NCBI RefSeq assembly: GCF_003846185.1
Contig: NZ_ML123034.1
Coordinates: 5,104,194 to 5,168,193 of the forward strand
Source: Streptomyces sp. ADI96-02
GTDB lineage: Bacteria > Actinomycetota > Actinomycetes > Streptomycetales > Streptomycetaceae
Direction: 5' to 3'
DNA length: 64,000 nucleotides
In this document: positions 51,549 to 60,635 of the stretch, in pieces
Layout: every line of letters starts with the position of its first letter
Numbering within the stretch: position 1 is the first letter of the stretch
Notes under the pieces: model-generated
What the model was told of the DNA's origin: nothing
The model's input: the letters and a program-made list of their open reading frames with translations, nothing else
Databases searched by the model: none
Translations under genes and position numbers: made by a program

Positions 51549-53021
51549 ATGCCGCTCACCTCCCGCCGACGGCGCGCCGCGCTGCTGGCCGCCGCCTCGC
51601 TCGCCCTCGTCGCCGCCGCCCTGCCCGACCCCGAACCCCTCGGCATCGGCGACCGGCTCTTCCCGGAGCTCGGCAATCCCGGCTACGACGTCCTCGCGTA
51701 CGACATCGCCCTCGCCTACGGCGGCGACAACACGAAGCCCCTGAACGCCGTCACGAAGATCACCGCCCGTGTCACCGAGCCCCTGGACCGCATCAACCTG
51801 GACTTCGCCAAGGGCCGCGTCCGCTCCGTCGAGGTCGACGGGGTGGCCGCCGACTTCGCCGGCAAGCACGAGGACCTGATCGTCCAGCCGCCCCGCCGGC
51901 TCCGCCCCGGAGCGCCGCTGCACATCACCGTCCGGCACACCAGCGACCCGGCCGGGGACCCGGACGACGGAGGCTGGGTCCGCACCGCAGACGGCCTCGC
52001 CCTCGCCAACCAGGCCGACGCGGCCCACCGCGTCTTCCCGGCCGACGACCATCCTTCGGACAAGGCGTACTTCACCTTCCGGATCACCGCTCCCGCGAAG
52101 CTGACCGCGGTGGCGAACGGACTCCCCGCCGGCCGCACCCGCCACGGGGCCACGACCACCTGGACGTACCGGACCGAGCACCCCATGGCCACCGAGCTGG
52201 CCCAGGTCTCCATCGGCCGCTCCACCGTCCTGGAGCGCTCCGGCCCCCGCGGACTCCCGCTGCGCGACGTCGTGCCCACCGCCGACCGTACGGAGCTGGA
52301 ACCCTGGCTCGTCAAGACGCCCGACCAGATGACCTGGATGGAACGGCAGGTCGGCCGCTACCCCTTCGAGACGTACGGGCTGCTCATCGCCGACGCCGAG
52401 ACCGGGTTCGAGCTGGAGACCCAGACGCTCTCGCTCTTCGAGAAGTCCCTCTTCACCGGCGGATACCCCGAGTGGTACGTCGACTCGGTCATGGTCCACG
52501 AACTGGCCCACCAGTGGTTCGGCGACAGCGTCTCGCCCGCCGCCTGGTCCGATCTGTGGCTCAACGAGGGACACGCCACCTGGTACGAGGCCCGGTACGC
52601 GCAGGAGCACGGAGGCGGCACGCTGGAGCGGCGGATGCGCGAGGCGTACGCCCGCTCCGACGGCTGGCGCGCGGACGGCGGCCCTCCGGCCTACCCGCAC
52701 GCCCCGGCCCCGGGGCAGAAGATCAGCCTGTTCCGCCCGGTCGTCTACGACGGGTCCGCGCTGGTGCTCTACGCGCTGCGCCAGGAGATCGGCGAGGCGG
52801 CCTTCGACCGGCTGGAGCGTCTCTGGGTGCGGCTGCACCGGGACGGTTCGGCGACCACCGCCGACTTCGTCCGGCTGGCGTCCACGATGGCGGGCCGGGA
52901 CCTCGGCGACTTCTTCGACGGCTGGCTGTACGCGGAGAAGACCCCGCCGATGCCCGGCCACCCCGACTGGCGCGGGGGAGCGGAGGCGCCGCAGGCCCTC
53001 GACGGCCGGGAAACCGCGTGA
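51549..53021 (+). CDS. secreted M1-family zinc metallopeptidase
   Basis: A 490-residue aminopeptidase N-like protein. An Arg-rich signal peptide (about 1-25, RRRRAALLAAASLALVAAA) is followed by the M1 beta domain and a gluzincin catalytic domain with HELAHQWFG (H317, H321) and downstream Glu in DLWLNEGHATWYE. The conserved GAMEN substrate motif is replaced by GFELETQTLSLFE, typical of the short secreted actinobacterial group. The helical C-terminal domain of ePepN is missing, as usual in these short forms. It is monocistronic between rshA and hflX. Confidence 0.88.
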   Translation: MPLTSRRRRAALLAAASLALVAAALPDPEPLGIGDRLFPELGNPGYDVLAYDIALAYGGDNTKPLNAVTKITARVTEPLDRINLDFAKGRVRSVEVDGVAADFAGKHEDLIVQPPRRLRPGAPLHITVRHTSDPAGDPDDGGWVRTADGLALANQADAAHRVFPADDHPSDKAYFTFRITAPAKLTAVANGLPAGRTRHGATTTWTYRTEHPMATELAQVSIGRSTVLERSGPRGLPLRDVVPTADRTELEPWLVKTPDQMTWMERQVGRYPFETYGLLIADAETGFELETQTLSLFEKSLFTGGYPEWYVDSVMVHELAHQWFGDSVSPAAWSDLWLNEGHATWYEARYAQEHGGGTLERRMREAYARSDGWRADGGPPAYPHAPAPGQKISLFRPVVYDGSALVLYALRQEIGEAAFDRLERLWVRLHRDGSATTADFVRLASTMAGRDLGDFFDGWLYAEKTPPMPGHPDWRGGAEAPQALDGRETA

Positions 53022-53154
53022 CGGGCCCCGCCGGACCGTGCCACTATCGACGCGTCGGCGCGGCGGCCCGCACCGGACGTTCCCGGCAGGGAATCATCCG
53101 GGCAGATCACACGTTGTGACTGACGTATCGGACTTCTATCGACGTAAGGATCCA

Positions 53155-54675
53155 ATGACCTCCTCTTCTTCCCTTCCCCAGGACGCGCACGACGCGCAGA
53201 GCGCCACGGAGAACGTCACCGAGAGTCTCACCGACGGCCTTCGGGCCGACGCCCTGATGGAAGAGGACGTCGCCTGGAGCCACGAGATCGACGGAGCGCG
53301 GGACGGCGACCAGCTGGACCGCTCCGAGCGTGCGGCGCTGCGGCGCGTGGCGGGTCTCTCCACCGAACTCGAAGACGTCACGGAGGTCGAGTACCGGCAG
53401 CTGCGCCTGGAGCGCGTCGTGCTGGTCGGCGTCTGGACCTCGGGGACGGTGCACGACGCGGAGATCTCCCTCGCGGAGCTCGCCGCACTCGCCGAGACGG
53501 CGGGCGCCCAGGTGCTCGACGCCGTCTACCAGCGGCGCGACAAGCCGGACCCGGCCACCTACATCGGCTCGGGCAAGGCGCTGGAGCTGCGCGACATTGT
53601 CCTGGAATCCGGGGCGGACACCGTGGTGTGCGACGGTGAGCTCAGTCCGGGCCAGCTGATCCACCTGGAAGACGTCGTCAAGGTCAAGGTGGTCGACCGG
53701 ACCGCGCTGATCCTCGACATCTTCGCCCAGCACGCCAAGTCCCGTGAGGGCAAGGCGCAGGTCTCGCTGGCCCAGATGCAGTACATGCTGCCTAGGCTGC
53801 GCGGCTGGGGCCAGTCGCTCTCCCGTCAGATGGGCGGCGGCGGTTCCAGCGGCGGGGGCGGCATGGCCACCCGCGGACCCGGTGAGACCAAGATCGAGAC
53901 GGACCGGCGACGGATCCGCGAGAAGATGGCGAAGATGCGCCGGGAGATCGCGGAGATGAAGACCGGCCGCGAGATCAAGCGGCAGGAGCGCAAGCGCAAC
54001 AAGGTGCCCTCCGTCGCCATCGCCGGATACACCAACGCGGGCAAGTCGTCGCTGCTCAACCGCCTGACCGGGGCCGGAGTCCTCGTGGAGAACGCCCTGT
54101 TCGCCACTCTGGACCCGACCGTGCGCCGGGCCGAAACGCCGAGCGGTCGCGTCTACACCCTGGCCGACACCGTCGGATTCGTCCGGCACCTGCCCCACCA
54201 CCTCGTCGAGGCGTTCCGCTCCACCATGGAGGAGGTCGGCGAGTCCGATCTCATCCTGCACGTGGTGGACGGCTCCCACCCGGTGCCGGAGGAGCAGCTG
54301 GCCGCCGTGCGCGAGGTGATCCGGGACGTCGGCGCGGTCGACGTGCGCGAGATCGTGGTGGTCAACAAGGCGGACGCGGCGGACCCGCTGGTCCTTCAGC
54401 GCCTGCTGCGCAACGAGAGGCACGCCATCGCCGTGTCGGCCCGGACCGGTGCGGGCATGGACGAGCTGCTGGCGCTCATCGACGCCGAGCTGCCCCGTCC
54501 ATCCGTCGAGATCGAGGCGCTCGTGCCGTACATCCAGGGGGCGCTCGTCTCCCGGGTGCACGCCGAGGGCGAGGTCCTGTCGGAGGAGCACACCGCCGAC
54601 GGCACGCTCCTCCAGGCGCGCGTCCACGAGGAACTGGCCGCGGAGCTCGCGGTGTTCGTCCCCGCGGCGCACTGA
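53155..54675 (+). CDS. hflX: ribosome-dissociating GTPase HflX
   Basis: A 506-residue GTPase that splits stalled 70S ribosomes. The N-terminal HflX domain (about 85-215) has YIGSGKALELRD; a coiled coil with GPGETKIETDRRRIREKMAK follows; the G domain has GYTNAGKSS (about 292-300), ADTVGFVRHLP and VVNKAD. The ATG at 53155 has AAGGA 5 nt upstream; the longer frame to 53038 is unsupported. Its terminator is interrupted by an insertion element. Confidence 0.94.
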   Translation: MTSSSSLPQDAHDAQSATENVTESLTDGLRADALMEEDVAWSHEIDGARDGDQLDRSERAALRRVAGLSTELEDVTEVEYRQLRLERVVLVGVWTSGTVHDAEISLAELAALAETAGAQVLDAVYQRRDKPDPATYIGSGKALELRDIVLESGADTVVCDGELSPGQLIHLEDVVKVKVVDRTALILDIFAQHAKSREGKAQVSLAQMQYMLPRLRGWGQSLSRQMGGGGSSGGGGMATRGPGETKIETDRRRIREKMAKMRREIAEMKTGREIKRQERKRNKVPSVAIAGYTNAGKSSLLNRLTGAGVLVENALFATLDPTVRRAETPSGRVYTLADTVGFVRHLPHHLVEAFRSTMEEVGESDLILHVVDGSHPVPEEQLAAVREVIRDVGAVDVREIVVVNKADAADPLVLQRLLRNERHAIAVSARTGAGMDELLALIDAELPRPSVEIEALVPYIQGALVSRVHAEGEVLSEEHTADGTLLQARVHEELAAELAVFVPAAH

Positions 54676-54706
54676 GGACCGTCCGTCCGCACAGCCACCG
54701 CACGGA

Positions 54707-54735
54707 CCGAAGGCCCGGCCCCCTCCGACCGAGGG
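54707..54735 (+). terminator. left arm and loop of the interrupted hflX terminator
   Basis: CCGAAGGCCCGGCCCCCTC (54707-54725) is the complement, with one extra C, of GAGGGGCCGGGCCTTCGG at 56013-56030. The arms are now 1.3 kb apart. The 14-bp CCTCCGACCGAGGG (54722-54735), which spans the original loop, is duplicated at 56004-56017. Confidence 0.75.
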
Positions 54736-56003
54736 ACGCTGTTGGTCGATTCGGGCCTGTGCGTGACGTCGGCCTTCAAGACCCGGTTGTGGTCTTGTAG
54801 GCCGACGTTGTCGTGTGGGGTGGGTGCGGATGTCGATGCAGCCGAAGGGGTCTGGGGAGATTCCGGCGGAGACGGTTCGGGTGGCGCGGGCCGCGTTCCC
54901 AAAGGGAAGCCTGGCGATGCGGGTGCGGGACGAACTGGGGTCGTTGTCTAGCGACGAGCAGTTCGCCATTCGACTACTCGGTGCTCTCGGAGTTCCGGGA
55001 CCGGCTCGTCGGAGCCGACGGCGGCCGGGAGATCCTGGACACGGTCCTGGCTGCCGCCCGGCGACAGGGACTGATCACCGCCCGGGGGCGGGCACGGACC
55101 GACTCCACCCACGTGCTGTCCGCGGTGCGCGGGCTGAACCAGCTGGAACTGGTCGCGGAAACCCTGCGCTCCGCGCTGAATGCCGTAGCTCTGGCCGAGC
55201 CGGGCTGGCTGAGCGCGTGCGCCCGGCCGGAATGGTTCAAGCACTACGCCACCCGGGACGAGGACTCCCGTTTCCCCAAGGACCGGTCTCGCCGGGACCA
55301 GACGTATCGGCGGGTCGGCGACGACGGCATGCACCTGCTGCGGAGCGTCTGGGCGTAGGACGGGCCACCGGGCCTGCGGGAACTGCCGGAAGTCGAGGTG
55401 CTGCGGCAGGGGTGGGTGAGGTACTTCCACCTGGTTGACGGGGAGGTGGCCCGCCGGGACCCAAAAGACCTGCCAGGACGCGTTCACCATCGCCTGGGAC
55501 AACCAGCACGTGACGTGCCCGAACGGCGTCGTCAGTACGCAAGGGGCCCAGCGCACCTCCGAGGAGGGGCTGGCGACCATCCGGGTTCGGTTCTCTCCGG
55601 CCGACTGCGGCGCCTGTCCCCAGCTGCGGGAATGCGTCAACTCCGCCAAGCCTCGGCGGCGGGAGACCAACCTCCGACCCCGCGACGAATATGAAGCACT
55701 CCAGCAGGCGCGAAAGCTCCAGGCGACCGACGGGTGGAAGGACCGCTATAAGATCCGTGCCGGCGTTGAAGGCACCATCTCCCAAGCAGTGAACGCCTGC
55801 GGCCTGCGCAGAACCCGCTACCGCGGCCTGGCGAAGACCAGTCTCCAGCACCAGCTCACCGGCGCCGCCGTCAACCTCATCCGCATAAACGCCTGGCTCA
55901 CCGGCACACCAAGAGCCCGCACCCGCACCAGCCCCTTGACAGCACTCCGCCCCGCCGCATAACGACGGGGCGAAGCAACCAGGCCCGAATTGACCAACAG
56001 CAT
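54736..56003 (+). mobile_element. decayed IS1182-like insertion sequence
   Basis: A 1268-bp element between exact 14-bp direct repeats (54722-54735 and 56004-56017). Terminal inverted repeats of 22 bp (54738-54759 and 55980-56001, starting GCTGTTGGTC) match at 21 positions. Inside is a broken IS1182-family transposase gene with two internal deletions. Complete IS1182 elements are larger, about 1.5-1.9 kb. It sits in the loop of the hflX terminator. Exact target repeats suggest the insertion is not ancient, even though the gene is ruined; the deletions may have come first with transposase supplied in trans. Confidence 0.78.
54830..55962 (+). pseudogene. IS1182-family transposase remnant
   Basis: Three pieces of one transposase lie in order but in different frames. 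The first begins MSMQPKGSGEIPAETVRVAR and stops matching after DEQFA (about 54967). The second starts FDYSVLSEFRDRLVG and continues to VGDDGMHLLRSVWA, an in-frame TAG (55356-55358), then LPEVEVLRQGWVRYFH. The third runs from KTCQDAFTIAWDNQ (about 55465) to the stop at 55962, with CGACPQLRECV, YKIRAGVEGTISQA and YRGLAKTSLQHQL. The missing middle segments include most of the DDE catalytic core, so no active enzyme is possible. Confidence 0.8.
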
Positions 56004-56030
56004 CCTCCGACCGAGGGGCCGGGCCTTCGG
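56004..56030 (+). terminator. right target repeat and right arm of the interrupted hflX terminator
   Basis: The second copy of CCTCCGACCGAGGG (56004-56017) leads into GAGGGGCCGGGCCTTCGG (56013-56030). Joining this to 54707-54721 rebuilds a hairpin of about 18 bp with loop CGACC. Confidence 0.75.
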
Positions 56031-56462
56031 CGTGCGAGGCGCCCGTGCAGCGACCTCGCGGGATGCGCAGCGGTCCCGTCCCCGTCCCGTCGCACGCCGG
56101 CAGCCTCGCCGCCGAGTCCCGGCGGCACCGGAGTTTCGGCCCCACCGGCCCGTCTAATCCCCTGGGACGTCGTGACTCGGTACTGCTCGGTACTGCTCGG
56201 GGCCGCGGCGTCGGACCCGTGCGCCTGACCAGGGTGTCCGGCATCCTCGGCCCGGCCCCCGACCCCGCCGGTGCCGCAGGGACGGCGAGCGGCGGGCCCG
56301 CAGTTCCGCGCGCGAGGATCTTCCGGCGCACCCGTGTTCCCTCGCCGTCGACGTCGTTGGTACGTACGGGGGACACCGGGACGACGTTCAGCCGAGCACT
56401 CCGCCCGCGCCCAGAACGCACCGCCGTGCAACGCGACCGCTACCGCAGGAGGACCAACAGCC
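56031..56462. other. non-coding stretch upstream of the siderophore cluster, with a 10-bp tandem repeat
   Basis: No gene is supported in these 432 bp. CTCGGTACTG is repeated 2.5 times in tandem at 56176-56200. No iron-box-like TTAGGTTAGGC palindrome is visible before the first siderophore gene. AGGAGGA at 56447-56453 is the ribosome-binding site for the aminotransferase gene. Confidence 0.6.
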
Positions 56463-57857
56463 GTGGCCGTGACCGAACCCGCTCCGGTGGCACCGCCCTC
56501 CGCGCACGAGGGCATCCTGCGCCGCCAGTCACTGCGCGAATCGGCCGCCCGCACGTATGCGCGGTCCCTGCCGATCGTGCCGGTACGGGCCCGCGGGCTC
56601 ACCATCGAGGGCGCGGACGGCCGGCGCTACCTGGACTGCCTGTCCGGCGCGGGCACCCTGGCGCTGGGGCACAACCACCCCGTCGTGCTCGAAGCGATCC
56701 GGAAGGTCATCGACTCCGGCGCGCCGCTGCACGTCCTCGACCTGGCCACCCCGGTCAAGGACGCCTTCACCACTGAGCTGTTCGCCACGCTGCCCAGAGA
56801 ACTCGCCGACGACGCGCGCGTCCAGTTCTGCGGACCGGCCGGAACGGACGCGGTCGAGGCGGCGTTCAAGCTCGTCCGCGCCGCGACGGGCCGCAGCGGT
56901 CTGCTGACCTTCACCGGCGCGTACCACGGCATGACGGCCGGAGCGCTGGAAGCCTCCGGCGGCGCGACCGACGTCCGGGTGACCCGGCTGCCCTACCCGC
57001 AGGACTACCGCTGCCCGTTCGGAACGGGCGGCGAGCGCGGCGCGGCCCTCGCCGCCCGCTGGACGGAGCACCTGCTGGACGACGAGAAGGGCGGCGTGCC
57101 GGCCCCGGCCGGGATGATCCTGGAGCCCGTCCAGGGCGAGGGCGGCGTCAATCCCGCGCCGGACGGCTGGCTGCGCCGCATGCGACGGATCACCCGGGAC
57201 CGCTCCATCCCGCTGATCGCCGACGAGGTGCAGACGGGTGTCGGCAGGACCGGGGCCTTCTGGGCCGTCGAGCACAGCGGCATCGTGCCCGACGTCATGG
57301 TCCTGTCCAAAGCCATCGGCGGATCGCTCCCCCTCGCGGTCATCGTCTACCGCTCCGAACTGGACCTCTGGCAGCCGGGCGCGCACGCGGGTACGTTTCG
57401 GGGGAACCAGCTCGCCATGGCGGCGGGCGCGGCCACCCTGGCGTACGTCAGGGAGAACGGACTGGCGGAGCGTGCGGCGGTCCTCGGTGCCCGGATGCTC
57501 GCCCGACTGCGGGATCTGCGCGCCGACCATCCGGGGATCGGCGACGTACGGGGGCGCGGACTGATGATCGGCCTGGAGCTCGTGGATCCCGAGGCCGCGC
57601 CCCTGCCCGCCGAGGCCGACGACCCGGCGCCGGCTCCGCCGCCGGACCCGTTCCTCGCCCGCGCCGTCCAGCGGGAGTGCCTGGACCGCGGCCTCATCGT
57701 CGAACTCGGCGGTCGCCACGGCGCTGTGGTCCGCCTCCTGCCCCCGCTCACCCTCACCGACGAGCAGGCGACCGCCGTCGTCGACCGCCTCGCCGACGCC
57801 CTGGCCGCCGCGGAGCGGTCGCCGCACCGTCGCGGCGCGGCGGCGCTCAGCACCTGA
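56463..57857 (+). CDS. diaminobutyrate-2-oxoglutarate aminotransferase family protein
   Basis: A 464-residue class III PLP aminotransferase of the RhbA/Dat type. Landmarks are FTGAYHGMTAGALEASGG, ILEPVQGEGGVNPAPDGW, ADEVQTGVGRTGAFWA, and the PLP lysine K283 in VLSKAIGGSLPLAV. It should convert aspartate semialdehyde to 2,4-diaminobutyrate, the precursor of diaminopropane in rhizobactin-type siderophores. AGGAGGA lies 9 nt before the GTG at 56463; a GTG at 56469 is further away. It is the first gene of the four-gene siderophore cluster (28 bp to the next), but no diaminobutyrate decarboxylase follows. Confidence 0.85.
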   Translation: MAVTEPAPVAPPSAHEGILRRQSLRESAARTYARSLPIVPVRARGLTIEGADGRRYLDCLSGAGTLALGHNHPVVLEAIRKVIDSGAPLHVLDLATPVKDAFTTELFATLPRELADDARVQFCGPAGTDAVEAAFKLVRAATGRSGLLTFTGAYHGMTAGALEASGGATDVRVTRLPYPQDYRCPFGTGGERGAALAARWTEHLLDDEKGGVPAPAGMILEPVQGEGGVNPAPDGWLRRMRRITRDRSIPLIADEVQTGVGRTGAFWAVEHSGIVPDVMVLSKAIGGSLPLAVIVYRSELDLWQPGAHAGTFRGNQLAMAAGAATLAYVRENGLAERAAVLGARMLARLRDLRADHPGIGDVRGRGLMIGLELVDPEAAPLPAEADDPAPAPPPDPFLARAVQRECLDRGLIVELGGRHGAVVRLLPPLTLTDEQATAVVDRLADALAAAERSPHRRGAAALST

Positions 57858-57885
57858 CCCCCGGAACCCCACAAGGAAGACCGCC

Positions 57886-59793
57886 GTGAACCCCACCCCC
57901 GCGCCCGAGGCCGACGGCCCCGGCACCCCCCAGCACCGAGGGCAGGACGGACCGGCCGTCCCCGGCACGGTCGAGGCGACGACCGTGCCCCGGCAGAAGG
58001 CCGCGCACGGCTGCGTCCCGCACGCTCCGGCGCACGCCGCGGCCACCGCGCCCGCCGACCAGCACGCGGCGCGGACGCCCGACCCGCTCGACCACCCGGA
58101 CCCCGCGAGGGCCGCCGACAGCGCGGGCGCCGAAAGCCTCCTGCGCTGCTGGGCCCGGGAGAACGACCTGCCCCGGCCCGACGGCCCCACCCTGCGCATC
58201 CCCTTCCCCGCCACCGGCACCGCCCTGCTCGTCCCCGTGCACTACTGGTCCGCCACCGGCCATCACCGCTTCGGCGTGCCGGTGCTGGAAGGCGTACCGG
58301 CGGACGCCCCGCCCGCCGACGCCGTCACCGTCGCGACGCTCATCGGCCGCGAGGGCGACCGCGACGGAGCCGCCGACCTGGTGGCCCGCGTCGCCGACTC
58401 CGTACGCCGCACCGCCGACTTCGTCGAACACCGACGACGCCATCCCGCCGACCCACCGGAGTCCGACCTCTTCCTCACCGCCGAGCAGTCCCTCCTGCTC
58501 GGCCACCCGCTCCACCCCACCCCCAAGAGCCGTGAGGGGCTGTCGGATTCGGAGTCGCGCCTCTACTCGCCCGAACTGCACGGCGCGTTCCCGCTGCACT
58601 GGTTCGCGGTGGACCGTTCGCTGCTGGCCGCCGACTCCGCCTGGACCGACGGCGCACCGGCCACCGCCGAAGAACTCCTCACCCCGCACACCGAGGGCCT
58701 GCGCACGCCCCCGGGCACCGCCGCCCTTCCCCTGCACCCCTGGCAGGCCGCCGAACTGCTGCGCCGCCCCCAGGTGATGGCCCTCCGGGAGACGGGCCTC
58801 CTGCACGACCTCGGCCCCCACGGCGAGCGCTGGCACCCCACCTCCTCCATCCGCACCGTCCACCGGCCCGGCGCACGGGTGATGCTGAAGCTCTCCCTCG
58901 GCGTCCGCATCACCAACTCCCGCCGCGAGAACCTGCGCAAGGAGCTCCACCGGGGCGTCGAGGTCCACCGTCTGCTCTCCACCGGCCTGGCCGATCGCTG
59001 GCAGCGCGAACACCCCGGCTTCGACATCGTCCGCGACCCCGCCTGGCTCGCCGTGGACGACCCCGAAGGCGTGCCCGTCAGGGGCCTCGACGTGATCCTG
59101 CGTCAGAACCCGTTCGCCTCGGGCGACGACGCCGTCTGCATCGCCGGACTGACCGCCCTGCGACCCCGCCCCGGGCGCGCGCCGATGCGCTCCCGGCTCG
59201 CCGAGTGCGTCGAACGGCTCACGGCGCGGACCGGCCGGACCACCGCGGCCGTCTCGGCGGAGTGGTTCCGGCGCTATCTCGACAGCGTCGTCGCCCCGGT
59301 GCTCTGGCTCGACGCCCACGCCGGTGTCGCGCTCGAAGCCCACCAGCAGAACACCCTGGTGCTCCTCGACCCGGACGGCTGGCCCGCCGGCGGGCGCTAC
59401 CGGGACAACCAGGGCTACTACTTCCGCACCTCCCGCCACGCCGAACTGGACCAGCGGCTGCCCGGCATCGGGAAGGTCAGCGACACCTTCGTCTCCGACC
59501 CGGTCACCGACGAGCGCTTCGCCTACTACCTCGGCATCAACAACGTCCTCGGCCTGATCGGCGCGTTCGGGGCCCAGCGCCTCGCCGACGAACAGGACCT
59601 CGTCACCGAGTTCCGCCGGTTCCTCACCGCAGCCGCGCACCAGGGCTCCCCGCTGCCCGCCTACCTCCTGGACCACCGACACCTGCGCTGCAAGGCCAAC
59701 CTGCTGACCCGGCTGCACGGACTCGACGAACTCGTCGGCCCCGTCGACACCCAGTCCGTCTACGTCAGCATCGCCAACCCGCTGCACGCCTGA
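57886..59793 (+). CDS. IucA/IucC-family NIS siderophore synthetase 1
   Basis: A 635-residue NRPS-independent siderophore synthetase that forms amides between a carboxylate and an amine via an acyl-adenylate. After a 75-residue Pro/Ala-rich extension come LLGHPLHPTPKSREGLSD (ATP- and carboxylate-site motif), SSIRTVHRPGARVMLKLSL, GVRITNSRRENLRKE, ALEAHQQNTLV and RYRDNQGYYFR, and a FhuF-like C-terminal part. It is related to IucA/IucC-type enzymes; I cannot assign type A, B or C with certainty. AAGGAAGA precedes the GTG by 6 nt. It lies between the aminotransferase and acyltransferase genes. Confidence 0.88.
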   Translation: MNPTPAPEADGPGTPQHRGQDGPAVPGTVEATTVPRQKAAHGCVPHAPAHAAATAPADQHAARTPDPLDHPDPARAADSAGAESLLRCWARENDLPRPDGPTLRIPFPATGTALLVPVHYWSATGHHRFGVPVLEGVPADAPPADAVTVATLIGREGDRDGAADLVARVADSVRRTADFVEHRRRHPADPPESDLFLTAEQSLLLGHPLHPTPKSREGLSDSESRLYSPELHGAFPLHWFAVDRSLLAADSAWTDGAPATAEELLTPHTEGLRTPPGTAALPLHPWQAAELLRRPQVMALRETGLLHDLGPHGERWHPTSSIRTVHRPGARVMLKLSLGVRITNSRRENLRKELHRGVEVHRLLSTGLADRWQREHPGFDIVRDPAWLAVDDPEGVPVRGLDVILRQNPFASGDDAVCIAGLTALRPRPGRAPMRSRLAECVERLTARTGRTTAAVSAEWFRRYLDSVVAPVLWLDAHAGVALEAHQQNTLVLLDPDGWPAGGRYRDNQGYYFRTSRHAELDQRLPGIGKVSDTFVSDPVTDERFAYYLGINNVLGLIGAFGAQRLADEQDLVTEFRRFLTAAAHQGSPLPAYLLDHRHLRCKANLLTRLHGLDELVGPVDTQSVYVSIANPLHA

Positions 59794-59831
59794 GCGCCCC
59801 GCCCGCACACCTCTGAGAGGAGAGCGCCACC

Positions 59832-60575
59832 GTGCCTCCCGACGACGCGTCCACGGGGCCCGGCGCCGGTCCCGCCGATCCGGGCCGCGCCGCCCCGTCC
59901 GGCAGCGCTGTCGAGGACACCCTCGACCTGCGCCTCACCGAGGAACTCCTCACCCTGATCGCCGAGGACCGGGGCGCGGCGACGCCCCGGTCCCGGTCCG
60001 CCGGGGAACTGCTCGGGGACCCGGCCCTCTGGCCGTCCGCCGCCACCGACGCCGGGGCGTTCCGGCTGGCACCGGTACGGCTGGAGCGCGATCTCCCCCT
60101 GCTCAGCCGGTGGATGAACGATCCGGCGGTCGCCGCCTTCTGGGAGCTCGCGGGACCCGAGGCCGTCACCGCCGACCACCTGAGGCCACAGCTCGAAGGA
60201 GACGGCCGCAGCATTCCCTGCCTCGGAGTGCTCGACGGCACCCCCATGAGCTACTGGGAGATCTACCGCGCCGACCTCGACCCGCTGGCCCGCCACTATC
60301 CCGCCCGCCCCAACGACACCGGGGTCCACCTCCTCATCGGGGGCGTGGACAACCGGGGCCGGGGCGTGGGCACCACCCTGCTCCGCGCCGTCGCCGACCT
60401 CGTCCTGGACAACCTTCCGCGCTGCGGGCGGGTCGTCGCCGAGCCGGACCTGCGCAACACCCCTTCCGTGGCCGCCTTCCTGAGTGCGGGCTTTCGCTTC
60501 TCCGCGGAAGTCGACCTGCCCGACAAGCGGGCCGCCCTGATGATCCGCGACCGAACGCACCGTGATCAGCTGTGA
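59832..60575 (+). CDS. GNAT N-acyltransferase of the IucB/RhbD/MbtK type
   Basis: A 247-residue protein. The first 70 residues are an extension; the GNAT domain (about 75-245) contains RLERDLPLLSRWMNDPAVAAF, MSYWEIYRADLDPLARHYP, GVHLLIGGVDNRGRGVGTTL (acetyl-CoA pyrophosphate loop) and AEPDLRNTPSVAAFLSAGF. Relatives acylate N-hydroxylysine or related hydroxylamines to make hydroxamates. No N-hydroxylating monooxygenase lies in the cluster, so the acceptor may be an unmodified amine or the hydroxylase is elsewhere. GAGAGGAGAG precedes the GTG. Confidence 0.87.
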   Translation: MPPDDASTGPGAGPADPGRAAPSGSAVEDTLDLRLTEELLTLIAEDRGAATPRSRSAGELLGDPALWPSAATDAGAFRLAPVRLERDLPLLSRWMNDPAVAAFWELAGPEAVTADHLRPQLEGDGRSIPCLGVLDGTPMSYWEIYRADLDPLARHYPARPNDTGVHLLIGGVDNRGRGVGTTLLRAVADLVLDNLPRCGRVVAEPDLRNTPSVAAFLSAGFRFSAEVDLPDKRAALMIRDRTHRDQL

Positions 60576-60635
60576 ACTCTTCGCTCTGCCCATGCCACCG
60601 CTCGAACCCCATCGGTCCCACCCGGAGGAGTCCCC

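Noticed and set aside
53107..54969. 620-codon minus frame over hflX
   Set aside because: Antisense shadow of a recognised GTPase; Asp/His/Leu-biased without family resemblance.
56045..56776. Gene at the start of the siderophore cluster on the plus strand
   Set aside because: Low-complexity Arg/Pro/Gly product with no ribosome-binding site, overlapping the aminotransferase 5' end in another frame.
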